In this document: positions 9,637 through 20,200 of the stretch, in pieces
Numbering within the stretch: position 1 is the stretch's first letter
Layout of the letters: the number at the start of each line of letters is the position of its first letter
Origin: Pseudomonas shirazensis
Lineage (GTDB): Bacteria > Pseudomonadota > Gammaproteobacteria > Pseudomonadales > Pseudomonadaceae
Length of the DNA: 64,000 bases
Reading direction: 5' to 3'
NCBI RefSeq assembly: GCF_014268785.2
Contig: NZ_JABWRD020000003.1
Coordinates: forward strand, 62,001 to 126,000
Translations under genes and position numbers: made by a program
Notes under the pieces: generated by a model
The model's database searches: none
What the model was told of the DNA's origin: nothing
What the model saw: only the letters and a program-made list of their open reading frames with translations

Positions 9637-10849
9637 GCAGACTCTCCGCAGGTTGGATCCGTATCGCCCGCACGGCGCCGATCAAGGCAACCAGGCCAGC
9701 GACCAGCAAGGCCAGCAGCAGGGCCACCAGGCCATGCCAGACAGTGATATGGCAAATAAAGGCACCGGTCGCCTGGCTGCTGCCGAGCAACTGGTCGAAC
9801 AGCAGGCTGCCCAGGTAATAACAGGCCAGCCCGCCGACAAACCCGGTCAGGCTCAGCAGCAGCGCTTGCAGCACCACGTAGACGGCCACCGCGCTGCTGG
9901 TGAAGCCGAGCAGGCGCAGCACCGCCAGGTCGCGGCGTTTGCGGTCGATGTTGGCCAGAAACGCCCCCACCAACGAGGCAATGCAGCCGATCAGGGCAGC
10001 GCCGGCGATGACTCCGAAGATCAGCCCCAGCACATGGTTGATGGCTTTGACGCTGTCGATTTCAGCCAGCCGGCTGCTGGTCTCGATGCGCTGTTGATTG
10101 AGCCACTGCTCCAGCGGCGCGACGCTGTCGATATCGCGTGCATAGATCCGCGCACGGGCATAGCCGACTCCGACCGCCTCCAGCGACTGGCCGCTGCCGG
10201 CGCCCAACGCAGGCACCAGGTAGCCGTCGCGGTAATGCTCAAGATCCAGCAGCAGCTCAGGGCTGACGAACGCCGCGGGGCGGGCAAAGCGCACCGCGGC
10301 AACAATCGCTTGCACGCGCAGGGTACGTTCGCCGCGTTCATTGACTTCGTTGAGGCGGCGGCTGACGCGCAGGCGCACGCTGTCGCCGACCTTGGCTTCG
10401 AGGCGCTGTGCCGCGCGCTCGCTGAGGATCAGTTGATCGGCTTGCAGTGCGCTGAATTCGCTGGCCAGCAGCGGGTCGTTGGCCGCGGTCGGGATCACTT
10501 CGACGTTGTCGACAAAGCGCCCACGCTCGCCAAGCAGGTCGGCCTGGGTATTCAGCGAGCGGGTCTGGCCAATCGCAAAGCCAACCTCGGGCCGTTGTTG
10601 CAGGCGTTGCAGCCAGGCCTGGTCGTAATGGCCGCTGCTGAGCATCTTCACTTCGAGGTTGCGCGGGTCGCTGAGCAGCTCCTGCTGCAATTGGCTGACT
10701 ACCCCATGCTTGAGGCCGAACAGCAACAGCAATGGCGCGATCACCGCCACCAGCGACGCGGCCATGCACAGCGACACGTTGCGGTCATGCCAGAGGTCGG
10801 CCAGCGACAGCCTGACCAGCAGCGCCAGGCGCTTATACCAAGGGTTCAA
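9626..10849 (-). CDS. TagS-like FtsX/LolC-type ABC permease
   Basis: This roughly 407-residue inner-membrane protein has the MacB/LolC/FtsX layout: one N-terminal membrane helix, a large extracytoplasmic domain (about 60-280), then three C-terminal helices. Such permeases do not carry small solutes; they transmit ATP-driven motion to the periplasm or extract lipoproteins. The frame opens well upstream of the ATPase stop. I prefer a TTG start at 10849, because GGGGGAG lies seven bases before it; an ATG at 10870 is the alternative. It overlaps the tagT-like ATPase gene and the tagR-like gene, in the T-S-R-Q order known from the P. aeruginosa H1-T6SS. Confidence 0.78.
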   Translation of the reverse strand: MNPWYKRLALLVRLSLADLWHDRNVSLCMAASLVAVIAPLLLLFGLKHGVVSQLQQELLSDPRNLEVKMLSSGHYDQAWLQRLQQRPEVGFAIGQTRSLNTQADLLGERGRFVDNVEVIPTAANDPLLASEFSALQADQLILSERAAQRLEAKVGDSVRLRVSRRLNEVNERGERTLRVQAIVAAVRFARPAAFVSPELLLDLEHYRDGYLVPALGAGSGQSLEAVGVGYARARIYARDIDSVAPLEQWLNQQRIETSSRLAEIDSVKAINHVLGLIFGVIAGAALIGCIASLVGAFLANIDRKRRDLAVLRLLGFTSSAVAVYVVLQALLLSLTGFVGGLACYYLGSLLFDQLLGSSQATGAFICHITVWHGLVALLLALLVAGLVALIGAVRAIRIQPAESLREL

Positions 10850-11531
10850 AACGGGTCTCCCCCTGGCCATTGATCGCGCCCAGACGCGGCAGGCCAAAGC
10901 GCTCGACCAGCGCCCAGTCATGCGACACCAGCAAGGCGCTCAGGCCCAGTTCGGCGACCAGCTCCAGCAGCAGCTCGAACAGCCGCTGCGCGTTGTGTGG
11001 ATCAAGCGCGGCGGTTGGCTCGTCGGCCAGCAGCACCCGCGGTTCATGGGCGATGGCGCGCACGCAGGCGACCCGCTGGCGCTCACCGATCGACAGTGCT
11101 TGCGGCAGCTTGTCGAGCAATGGCGTCAGGCTCAGCGCTGCGACGGCTTTTTCGACTGCATGGCTGTGCGCGTCCAGACCGAGCAGACGGCGCGGCAAGA
11201 GGATGTTGTCGCGCACGCTGAGAAACGGCAGCAAGCCGCCGCTCTGCAGGACGAAACCCAGCTCGCGTGAGCGCAGTGCAGCCAAGGCCGCATGCTGCTC
11301 GCCGGCCAGTAGCCGGGCAACGTCGTGCTGCTCGCTGCCGAGCAGGTAACAGTCCAGTCGCTCAGGCTTGAGCAGCAGGCCGATGGCTTCGAGCAGCGTG
11401 CTCTTGCCGCAGCCGCTCTCGCCGGTTACCGCCCATACCTCGCCCGCGCGCAACTGCAGCGCATCCAGGCGCACGGCGTGTGACTGTGGTCCCTGGCCGC
11501 GGACCACACGCAATCCCTTGATCTCGAGCAT
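10833..11531 (-). CDS. TagT-like ABC ATPase (LolD type)
   Basis: This 232-residue cytoplasmic ATPase of the LolD/MacB type pairs with the FtsX-like permease encoded next. Visible motifs are Walker A GESGCGKST, Q-loop FVLQSGGLLPFLS, signature LSIGERQR, Walker B VLLADEPTAALD and the switch histidine in LLVSHDW. The signature serine-isoleucine-glycine-glutamate is slightly unusual but functional-looking. TagT in P. aeruginosa has ATPase activity and works with TagS upstream of PpkA. The gene begins six bases after the vWA protein's stop and overlaps the permease start, so strong coupling is expected. Confidence 0.82.
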   Translation of the reverse strand: MLEIKGLRVVRGQGPQSHAVRLDALQLRAGEVWAVTGESGCGKSTLLEAIGLLLKPERLDCYLLGSEQHDVARLLAGEQHAALAALRSRELGFVLQSGGLLPFLSVRDNILLPRRLLGLDAHSHAVEKAVAALSLTPLLDKLPQALSIGERQRVACVRAIAHEPRVLLADEPTAALDPHNAQRLFELLLELVAELGLSALLVSHDWALVERFGLPRLGAINGQGETRFEPLV

Positions 11532-11537
11532 AAGTGG

Positions 11538-13496
11538 TCAGGGCATCATTTCCAGAGGAACCGGGTAGACGTTGTCGCGGCTGTCGGCGCCCGGGGCCAG
11601 CGCCACCCAGCGGTCAACATCGGCGTTGTAACGCTGGTAGTGGCGCAGCTTGGTGCTCAGGTTGCGGATGAATTTCTCCTGGGCCAGGCCGTCCCAGCCT
11701 TTCCATGTTTCTTCATCGAGGTTGAGCACTTCGCTCTGGTACGGCAGGCCATCGAGGTATTCGCCGAGCACACCGAGGTCGGCCACGCGGGCGTCTTGCT
11801 TGAGCTGGTTAGGGTCGGCGCCCATGGTTGCGGCCACGGCGCGCAGGCGGGTGAACATCTCGCTGGGCGAGATCATGCCTTCGTTGGCGGCGTCGAGGAT
11901 CTGCTTGAGCACGTCGCTGAGGTCGCTCAGCTGCGCCTTGGTCAGCAGCACCCGTACATCGGTGGTGGGTACGTTCTGCTTGATCGGGTCACGGTCGCTG
12001 ATCCACGCCTCGAACACCGGCGGCGCCTGGGTGCCGCTGGCCTTGCCCAGGTACGCCAGCTGCATCGCGTGGCCAATCAGCGCGGCGTCTTCGAGCATCT
12101 TCTGCTCGGCCGGGCTGGCCTTGGCATTGGTGGCGCTGCCAACGGCGTCTTCGCCCATGTACGCCGAACGGACCTGCTGGGTGATGGCGCCGGCGAGGCT
12201 GTCAACCTTGCGGCCGAACTCGTCGACATCACCGGCATTGACCGGGTAGTACAGCGAGGTGTTGGTGCCTGGGTAGGTCGACAGAGCGCGGTACTGCGCT
12301 TCGGCGCTGCCGTGGTTCTTGGCCCCGCTCGGGGTCTTCAGGTGCAAGGTGTACAGAGCAACGCCAGGGTTGCTGGCTTCGATCTTGACCTGCTCGGCGC
12401 CAAGGCCGGTGCTGGACAGTTTGTCGCCGCCATCCAGCGCGCCGGCATCGGTGATCAGCACCACGTAGCGCGCGCCAAACTGGCTCCAGTCGACCTTGTC
12501 GACCGCATGCATGACCCCGGCATAGGCGTCTTCATCGAAGACCTTGCTGGAGACCTTGGCCTGCTTCAGATCCGCCACCTTGCTGAGGAAGTCGGCACCG
12601 TCCTTGACCGTGTTGGGGTCGGCGTACATCTTGCTGACGTACTCCAGGCCCGGCACTGCCTGGGTGCTGGAACGGTAGGCGATCAGGCCGAACTTGACCT
12701 GCTGGCCGAGGTTTTCCTTCTCGATCTGGGCGTAGACACGCTTGATCGCTTCGCGGGTGCGGTCGATGTACGGGTCCATCGAAATGGTCGAGTCGATGAC
12801 GAATACCACCGCCGCGCTGAACGCTTTCATCTGGGTGTTGGCGGCAGCCTGGCTGGCAGCGCTGCCGGCCGCAGGTGCCGAGGTGCTGGCCGCGTCGGCC
12901 TTGCTCACCGAGGCGACGTTGAGGATGCGCGTGCGAAAGCCTTCTTCAGTCATTACTTCTTCGCCGCTCAGGACCGGCAGCAGGTAGAAGTTTTTCTGCA
13001 GGTCGACGAAGTACTCCGGCTCCTGGGCCAATACCCCAGGCGCTTCCTTGCCGTTCTTGAGCTGGGCGCGCAGTGGCGCGACCTTGCTGACCGGGTCGGG
13101 CGCATCGAGGATGCCTTCGAGCTGGCTGCGGTCTTTGAAGAACATCAGCCGGTCGCGGTTGGCCGGGTTGGTGAAGGCCAGGGTCAGCTGCATTTTCCAT
13201 TCGACAGTGCAGTCACCCGGCAGCCAGCCGATGCTCTTGCCCTGGGTATCCGGGCCGACGCGCAGCCACTGGCGGTTGTCCACCGCCGCGCGCTCGTACA
13301 CATAAAAGCGGCTGAAGGTCGGCTGGGCCTTGCCCGGCGCAGCGCCTGCAGCGTCGCTGAGCTTGCAGCCGGGGGTGGTCAGCACGCGCTGGGACAGGGT
13401 CTTCTTGCCCTCTTGCAACAGCGGCTTGTCGGCCGCGTGCAGGGCTGGGCTCAGGCTCAAGGCCAGCAGGGCGGCGCCAAGGCTGCGCAGGCTCAT
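11538..13496 (-). CDS. Secreted vWA protein resembling the periplasmic half of PpkA
   Basis: This 652-residue protein has a Sec signal peptide (cleavage near ALHA-AD, residue 21). An N-terminal region (22-200) with four cysteines is followed by an Ala/Ser-rich linker and a vWA domain (about 227-445). Its MIDAS motif is DSTISM, the D-x-T-x-S variant I recall in PpkA. A helical C-terminal region ends in VYPVPLEMMP, also reminiscent of the PpkA C-terminus. Like PpkA, it lies just before tagT, S, R and Q. PpkA itself has a cytoplasmic kinase and membrane helix before this region; both are absent here, and no kinase gene is nearby. The stop of the previous gene overlaps its ATG (ATGA). Confidence 0.75.
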   Translation of the reverse strand: MSLRSLGAALLALSLSPALHAADKPLLQEGKKTLSQRVLTTPGCKLSDAAGAAPGKAQPTFSRFYVYERAAVDNRQWLRVGPDTQGKSIGWLPGDCTVEWKMQLTLAFTNPANRDRLMFFKDRSQLEGILDAPDPVSKVAPLRAQLKNGKEAPGVLAQEPEYFVDLQKNFYLLPVLSGEEVMTEEGFRTRILNVASVSKADAASTSAPAAGSAASQAAANTQMKAFSAAVVFVIDSTISMDPYIDRTREAIKRVYAQIEKENLGQQVKFGLIAYRSSTQAVPGLEYVSKMYADPNTVKDGADFLSKVADLKQAKVSSKVFDEDAYAGVMHAVDKVDWSQFGARYVVLITDAGALDGGDKLSSTGLGAEQVKIEASNPGVALYTLHLKTPSGAKNHGSAEAQYRALSTYPGTNTSLYYPVNAGDVDEFGRKVDSLAGAITQQVRSAYMGEDAVGSATNAKASPAEQKMLEDAALIGHAMQLAYLGKASGTQAPPVFEAWISDRDPIKQNVPTTDVRVLLTKAQLSDLSDVLKQILDAANEGMISPSEMFTRLRAVAATMGADPNQLKQDARVADLGVLGEYLDGLPYQSEVLNLDEETWKGWDGLAQEKFIRNLSTKLRHYQRYNADVDRWVALAPGADSRDNVYPVPLEMMP

Positions 13497-14533
13497 GGCT
13501 TGAGCTCCTCGAAGCGTTGCTTGGCTTCGGCGTTGTTCTCATCGAAACCGAGAATGGTCTCGTACCAGTAGGCTGCGGTGGCGTTGTCTGGCGCCTTGAA
13601 GCATTCGCTGGGCTGGTGGTACTTGGGGTCGTACTCGCGGGCATAGGCACTGGCGATTTCGATGTCGCCGCCCTGGGCGCGGTTGGCGTACAGCCGCTGG
13701 GCAACGCCGCAGTGGTTGCTGGCCTTGGCCTGGTTGATCACTTCCAGCAGCGCGGCCGAGCCTGGGGCGTTCTGGATGCAGGCCTGGACGAACGGGATCT
13801 CGCCTTCGCTCTGCATGCTTTCCAGGGTGCAGGGCAGGGCAGCAGTGGGCGCAGGGGCCGCTGGCTGTTCGGTTTTGGGCTCGGGCTTCGGTGCTTCGGC
13901 CGGTGCGGTTGGTTGTTTGTTGAACCACCACCAGGCGCCGCCTGCGGCGAGCAGCAACAGAACCACCAGCAGCAGCGGCAGCAGCCAGCGGTTGCCGGTC
14001 TTGGCCGGAGCAGGGGAGATCGGCTTGCGGGTATTGATTACCGGCTCTGGGGTCGGCTCCGGTTCAACGGCTGTGGCTACAGGTTCTTCAGGCACGCTGA
14101 CTGGCGCTGGCGCGACCGGCTCAGGTGCGGGTGGAACCGGCAGCGAGGGCGGCGTCTGCTGTGGTGCACCTGAAGTCGATGGCAGCACCTCATTGTTGAT
14201 GCGCAGCATGCCCATGTCGCTCTGGCCTTGCTGCGGATCGCTCAGCTCGACGCGGAAGTTGGCGGTGCCGCTGGCTTCCAGCAAGGGGTCGATCAGCTCA
14301 GGACCAATGCGCGTTTCCAGGCCCGGCGCGCCGTCCACCGGCTGCAAGGCATCGAGCTTGAAACCATGGGCGACGTTGCCCCAGCGTGCGCCGGGGTGGA
14401 GGAACTCGTGGGTCTGGCTGCTCTGCAGAGACAGCTCCAGGCCGTCACTTGCGCCCTCCCAGCCGGTGATCCGCAGCACGGCATGGCCCGGCGTGTTCAC
14501 GGTCAGTGGCAGCACATCAACTCTGATACCCAT
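13493..14533 (-). CDS. Bitopic membrane protein of the srf/tag-like operon
   Basis: I recognise no family for this 346-residue protein. Residues 1-125 form a soluble, probably cytoplasmic, beta-rich module beginning MGIRVDVLPLTVNTPGHAVL. A proline/glutamate-rich linker (125-175) leads to one membrane helix (about 180-203). A second Pro/Ala/Glu linker is followed by a periplasmic C-terminal domain (about 235-346) with three cysteines and helical, Sel1-like repeats (YANRAQGGD, AAYWYETILGF). This cytoplasm-linker-helix-periplasm plan matches SrfA and the two vWA paralogs, though the N-terminal module differs. It lies five bases after srfC and overlaps the next gene by four bases. Confidence 0.7.
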   Translation of the reverse strand: MGIRVDVLPLTVNTPGHAVLRITGWEGASDGLELSLQSSQTHEFLHPGARWGNVAHGFKLDALQPVDGAPGLETRIGPELIDPLLEASGTANFRVELSDPQQGQSDMGMLRINNEVLPSTSGAPQQTPPSLPVPPAPEPVAPAPVSVPEEPVATAVEPEPTPEPVINTRKPISPAPAKTGNRWLLPLLLVVLLLLAAGGAWWWFNKQPTAPAEAPKPEPKTEQPAAPAPTAALPCTLESMQSEGEIPFVQACIQNAPGSAALLEVINQAKASNHCGVAQRLYANRAQGGDIEIASAYAREYDPKYHQPSECFKAPDNATAAYWYETILGFDENNAEAKQRFEELKP

Positions 14534-14538
14534 TACAG

Positions 14539-17253
14539 TCAGCTCGCTTCAAAGGTGTTCAGCAACACCGCCAACTGGCGGCGTTGCTCGGTGGTAATTT
14601 CTGGGTCGGCGCCGTTCTTGGCGTTTTCCTGGGTCAGCCAGGCCAGGCCCGACAGCCAGTCGACGTGAAAGCCCTGCTCCTGGTGCGACGGCTGCGCCGG
14701 CAGCTCCGGCAGTTCGCCGAGGGCGACGTTCTGGTAGAAACTGAACACCGGATGGCGGTCGCCAAGCAGGCTGCTCGGGCGCTGGCCGAGCGGCTGCGCG
14801 AGCAGGCCGAACCAGGACAGGAAGTCACGCATCAACAGCTGCACGTTCATCACCTGGCGCTGTACCAGCTGGTCGCGCCGGGCACCGCCGATGATGCGGC
14901 GGGTCACGGCCTGGTCGAGCTGTGCGAGGAAGGCCGGGCGGCGCACGGCGCTGATCAGCTCTTCGGTCAAGGCATCGGCCAGTTCGCGGCTGATGCGCAT
15001 GCTGTTCAGGCGCAAGGTCTGCGTGCCCAGCTCGCGCATGTGGCAGATCCACGCTTTAAGTGCGGCGCGGGCAAAGCGTTGTTCCGAATTCAAGCGCTGG
15101 GCCAGCGGTTTGGCTGGGGCTGCGGGCGCAGATGGCGCGGCTGCCGGGCTGGCGAACAGGCTGCCGAAGTTGATCGCGGGGGCTTTGTTGGCCGGCGCTT
15201 TGGCGGCGCCCTCCGGCTCTGGTTCGGCGTCGCCATCGATGCCGTTGATGTCATACACACCGCCCAGGTACAGCTCGCGCAGCTCTTCGTCCGGCAGCTG
15301 CAGGGCGTTGATCAGTTCGCAGATCGCATCCGGGTCGGCGCCGAGGTTTTCCACCAGGTATTGGGTCTTTTCGCGCTTCTTGTTCAGCAGCTGCTCGAAG
15401 TCCTCTTCGCGCCATGCATGCAGGCCATGTTCGAGCAGATCGGCGCGGCACTTGCGCAGCTGTTCGTCGATGCGCGTCAGCTTGAAGTCGATGTCGCTGA
15501 TGCCTTGGAAGCTGGCGCTGAAGCGGCTGATGCCCCCGTCGTTGAGGGCGAGCATGGCTTGCCAGGCATCGGCCGGGTCTTTGATATGGCGCTGCACCGA
15601 GGGGCTTTGCACAAAGCACTGCTGCAGCTGCTGCAGGCGCAACTCGTGGCGCTCGTTGAAGTGAGTTTCTTCGCCGCTGCCGCTGTCGCGCTCGATGAAC
15701 GCGGTGTCGAGGCGTGGCTTGCGCACCAGGTAGGTGTTGTTGAACGGCCTGTCGGCCCACTCTTTCATCCATTCCTGGGCGCCGAAGCGCTCGATCATGG
15801 TCAGCTTCATCATGTTCTCGCAACCTTCAGGCAGCTGCCCTTCGCTGAGGCCGAGGGTGTTGCCGATGAAACCGTCGAGCATGGTCAGCGCCCAGATCAG
15901 GCCCGGGGTGCGCTGGCCGCGTTCTTTTGGCGTGGCGCCCTGGGTCTTGTGGATCCAGCGGGTCAGCACCGGGCCGACGCTGACCACTTCACTCTGCTTG
16001 AACGAGCTGGTGCACAGCACCAGGCCGTTCATCTGCTGGGCATCGGTGTAGCGCTCGAACAGGTAGGCGACCTTGCCGCGCAGGATCAGGCTGGAGGCCG
16101 GGTTGACCTCTTCGACCGCGTCCGGGCTGGCAGCGTCTTCCAGGCGCAGCAGCTTTTGCCGGGTCCGATAGCCAGGGAAGTCGAGCAAATCGACCGCTTC
16201 GACCACCGGGTCCTTGGGGCTGTTGATCAGGCGGAAGGTCATCTCGGCAGTCAGCGCGGCGAGCTGGGCGACCGTCAGGCCGACACTGCTCTGGACCTTG
16301 TCGCCGTGCAGTGGCAGCACGCTCACCGGCAAATCGCGGCTGGTGCCGAGACGGCCAAGAATATCCACGTTCATGATGCTGTTGGTCGGCGTGTAGCTGC
16401 CGTTGTCGTCCTTCACCAACACGCTCAAAGGCGCATAGACGGTGTCGGGGAAGCCCAGCTTGTGCAGGCCGCCGACCAGCAGTTCATACACTTCGGTGAG
16501 CGCTGGCTGCTCGCCCCACAGCACCGAAAACAGCTTGGCGCGCTGGCGATAGCTCAGGTGCGGCGCGAGCTTGATTGCTCGTGGCCAGTAATGGTCCTCG
16601 AGCTTGCGTACCGATTTTTCGTAGTTGCCCTTGAGGTAGTCCCACAAGGCGACCACGTCGTCACCGTTGACGCCGGGATGCAGTTGCTCCTGCTCGCGGC
16701 CTTCGAAGCCTTTGAGCAGCGCTTGCAGGCTATCGTCGGTGAAGCTGTAGTCGAGCTTCTCCTGATCGAAATCCTCGAACCAGGCGTTGGCGAGAATCTT
16801 CGCCACTTCAACTTCGCTGAACAGCTTCAGCTCGACCGGGTAGTTGGCATCCGGGCTGGGCTTGGCCAAGCGGCTGAAGCGGGTAACCAGGCCGGTGGCT
16901 TCCTTGCCCAACCCGGTCGGGTTGATGTGCTCGATGAAGTCCAGGGTCTTGCCACCAAAGTCGGTTTCAAGCCGGCCGCGCTGATCTGCCGCCAGGGCCG
17001 AGATCAGGTACGACTTGCCCGCCTGGGACAGGCCGAAGAAGCCGATCACCATTGGCGTCGACGCGGCCTTGCGCAGGTCCTTGGCGCGGTTGCGCGCCTG
17101 GCGCAGGCGCAGGCTCAGGCCATCGGCCTCGGCTTCCACGCTGGCGGCGTTGCCACGCACCTGGTCGATCCACGACAGGGCCTGGCCGGCGCCTTCATGG
17201 ACAGCGCCCCAGGCGTTCATCAACTGTTGTTGCTTCGGCGTAAGGTCGCTCAT
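14539..17253 (-). CDS. srfC: SrfC family dynamin-like P-loop protein
   Basis: This 904-residue cytoplasmic protein matches the SrfC 'virulence effector' family. A helical N-terminus (1-65) precedes a GTPase-type nucleotide-binding domain with P-loop GLSQAGKS (74-81). A G3-like DLLDFPGYRTRQ follows near residue 355. The long helical rest of the protein and large size recall bacterial dynamin-like proteins. Salmonella srfC is cotranscribed with srfA and srfB; its biochemical role is not settled. The ATG at 17253 follows AAAGGAA and overlaps the srfB stop (ATGA). An earlier in-frame ATG at 17283 would sit inside srfB. A low-complexity Ala/Pro stretch lies near residues 690-735. Confidence 0.85.
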   Translation of the reverse strand: MSDLTPKQQQLMNAWGAVHEGAGQALSWIDQVRGNAASVEAEADGLSLRLRQARNRAKDLRKAASTPMVIGFFGLSQAGKSYLISALAADQRGRLETDFGGKTLDFIEHINPTGLGKEATGLVTRFSRLAKPSPDANYPVELKLFSEVEVAKILANAWFEDFDQEKLDYSFTDDSLQALLKGFEGREQEQLHPGVNGDDVVALWDYLKGNYEKSVRKLEDHYWPRAIKLAPHLSYRQRAKLFSVLWGEQPALTEVYELLVGGLHKLGFPDTVYAPLSVLVKDDNGSYTPTNSIMNVDILGRLGTSRDLPVSVLPLHGDKVQSSVGLTVAQLAALTAEMTFRLINSPKDPVVEAVDLLDFPGYRTRQKLLRLEDAASPDAVEEVNPASSLILRGKVAYLFERYTDAQQMNGLVLCTSSFKQSEVVSVGPVLTRWIHKTQGATPKERGQRTPGLIWALTMLDGFIGNTLGLSEGQLPEGCENMMKLTMIERFGAQEWMKEWADRPFNNTYLVRKPRLDTAFIERDSGSGEETHFNERHELRLQQLQQCFVQSPSVQRHIKDPADAWQAMLALNDGGISRFSASFQGISDIDFKLTRIDEQLRKCRADLLEHGLHAWREEDFEQLLNKKREKTQYLVENLGADPDAICELINALQLPDEELRELYLGGVYDINGIDGDAEPEPEGAAKAPANKAPAINFGSLFASPAAAPSAPAAPAKPLAQRLNSEQRFARAALKAWICHMRELGTQTLRLNSMRISRELADALTEELISAVRRPAFLAQLDQAVTRRIIGGARRDQLVQRQVMNVQLLMRDFLSWFGLLAQPLGQRPSSLLGDRHPVFSFYQNVALGELPELPAQPSHQEQGFHVDWLSGLAWLTQENAKNGADPEITTEQRRQLAVLLNTFEAS

Positions 17254-20200
17254 TTTCCTTTGACGTTCCCGCTGTCGAGCCAATAGTCGCTGTCACTCAA
17301 GCTCATGGTTGGCATGGTATTGAGGGCAAGCTCCAGATCCCGGTCGTAATCGAAATCGGCATCCTGAATATTCGATTGCAGGTCGCAGATGATCAGCTTG
17401 TCGCTGATCAAACCCTGCTCCAGCAGTTGGTCCGACGGCTCCTCGACCTCCAGGCGCACGCGCAGTACCGGCGCTTCGCCGCCCTTGCCGAGTGCCTTGG
17501 AGAACGCGCTGCTGCCGCGCGGGGTGAAGCGCAAGGTGTACAGCGGCGAGGCCGACCAGCGCTCGGCCGACAACTGCCGATAGCCCAGGTGCATGTCGCC
17601 GCGCATTTCCAGCCACGGCGTGCCGCGCTGCTCGCCTTCGCCAACAATCGGCAGTTCGATCCGGCCTTTGGCCGACTGCAGGTTGTGGTAGAGCACGTCG
17701 GCATGCTTTATGGTGCCGGCGGTGTCGATCTGGCCAAAGTGCTTGATGATCGAGTACGGCTTGAGCTCGACGGTGCGGAAATAGAAGTTCGGCACGCTGT
17801 GCTTGGAGCACAGCAGGCAGATCATCGCGCCGACCGAAGCGGTGCTCTTCGGGTCATCGATCAGGCCGTTGCGGTGGAACGGGTACCAGCCGCCGGTGCG
17901 GTAGTTCTGCAGCGGCAGGATGCGCCCTGGCGGCAGCGGCAGGCGCTGGCGGATGAACGCCTGAATGCCCGGCAGGCGCGACGGTCGGCCGGTCAGCAGG
18001 AGCATGTCGCAAGGGTAGTGCGAGATCACTTCGCACAGCTCGGCGAGGATCCGGGTGATGTTGATCTGGCCGCCGATGAAGGCGGCATGGACCTGCTCGA
18101 GGTCAAACGTGATCGGCGTCTGCAGCAGCTCCAGCGTGCCTTCGCGGCCGACTTCGCGGCGCACTGCGGCATTGACGAACTCGAGCACGCTGTCGTTGAT
18201 CACGGCAGTGCCCAGCACCTCTTGCCAGGTCTGCTCGACGACGTCCTGCGGCTGCGCCGGGTCGTAGTTCTCGTACGCCTTGAGCAGGGCCAGACCCAGC
18301 GGCACGAAGATCTGCAGGTTGAGCTGCTGACGCAGGATGCGCTCTTGCGCCGAGGCATCACCGTTGCCGCACAGGCGCGACATCATCGCGTCCGGCGCAC
18401 TCACGCCAGCGCCCTGCAGGGCCTTGCGGAACGACGGCAGGATGAACTCCTGGATCACGTCGAGGAGGATGTCGTCGCCAGCCACCTTGAAACCATCGCG
18501 GAAACGCTGGTTCGGCACGATGTGCGCGTTGGCCCCGGCGCCGCCGTTGTTGCCACGGTCGAGGCGATAGTCGGTGATCACCAGGTCAGTGGTGCCGCCG
18601 CCGATATCGATGGTGGCCAGGGTGATCTGCTCGGCTTCCTGCTTGTCCGGGCGGGCGAGGGCGGCGAAGAATTCTTCCGGATGACCGGCGAAGTTCTCGT
18701 TGACCTCGTTGTACAGGTACACCAGCTGGCCGCAGCTGGCTTCATCCCAATCGACGCGGATGCTTGGCAGCGGCGTGCGCGGGACGATGCTCTTGTCCTT
18801 GAACGGGTTGCTCTCGCCGGCATGCCAGCCAAAGCTCTTCCAGACCAGGCCGACGGCTTCGTACATGCGGTTGCTGAGGATGCTGCGCTCGGCTTGAGGC
18901 ATGCCTGGCGGCACGGTCAGGGTGATGCTGTTGAGGCGGCGCGGCACGCGCGCGTGGCCCTGGCGCGAACGTTGCGCCGGGCTGTTGATCTGGGCCAGCG
19001 CCTGGGTGACCACTTCGGCCAGCATGAAGGTCATCAGATTGCTGCGCGAATAGCGCGGGGTGAACACCGGCATGTCGTTCTTCGGCGGCAGGTACAGGGC
19101 CTGGCCGAGGTCGTTGATCAGGTGCGCGAACGGTGCGGCGGTGGCCAGCGGCTCCTTGTCGCTCTTGACGTAGGAGGTATTGAAGCGCCAGCCATGGCCG
19201 TAGGCCTTTTCATCCCACAGATAACGCTTGGGGCTGGACAGCCCGGTCGAGCCTTCGGTACCGCGGCGTCGGCTGGCCAGGCGTCCGGCTTCGCCACCGA
19301 CGCGGGCGATGGTCGGCCACTGGAAGGCATTGTGGCGGCCGCTCTTGACCGAGAAATTATCCTTGCCGAAGTAGGCCTGGGTGAACTCGACGCGGCTCTC
19401 GAAGGCTTCGTTGTAGACCTTCTCCGGCTCGCTCAGGTCGCGCAGTTCGAGCACATAGTTGTGACGCATGCCGGAGCCTGCCTGACCGTGGTCCTCGATG
19501 AGGATGCCGCAGGTGCGCGAGTTGCCCACATCGAGTACCAGGTCGACCGGGATTGGCTGCACCACACCCTGAATCTCGTTGGCGACAACCTTGATTTCCG
19601 GGATTTCGACCTTGGGCTTCTCGACGCTCTGCTCAGCCGGCACCGGCCGACGCAACAGGCTCAGCAGGTTGAGGTAGTGGGCCAGGTGACGGTTGCCCTG
19701 CAGATCACGTTCAAGGCGCTCGCGGGTCCACTCGGCGCGGGCTTCGCCATACAGCTCGGCAAGCCACTCGCGGATCCAGCCGTGGGTCAGGAACCAGCCG
19801 TATTCACGGGCGCTGCAGGCCAGCTTGAAATCGACCCCGGAACGCACGTCTTCTTCGTTCGGCGCCAAGTAATGAGCACCGGCCACTGCGGCCATGATGC
19901 GCGTATCGAAGGCCAGCGTCAGGCGATGGGTATTGCCGTCCAGGTCCGGCTCGGCCAGCTTTACCAGGCGCATCCGCGACCAGTTGTTGGGGCCTTCGTC
20001 AAACCGATGCGGGGCCATGAAGCGCAGGAACGGCAACGGCAGCCAGACGCCATCGAACAGCTTCAGGCTTTCTTCCATGGCGACGCGGAAGTGGTTGTCG
20101 TCGCTGCTGTCGAATTCGACCTGGACGACCTTGTCCGGCTCCGGCTCGTAGAAGTCCTTGTACTCGCGCGACCACAGCAGGCGCGTGGGCACCATGCCGT

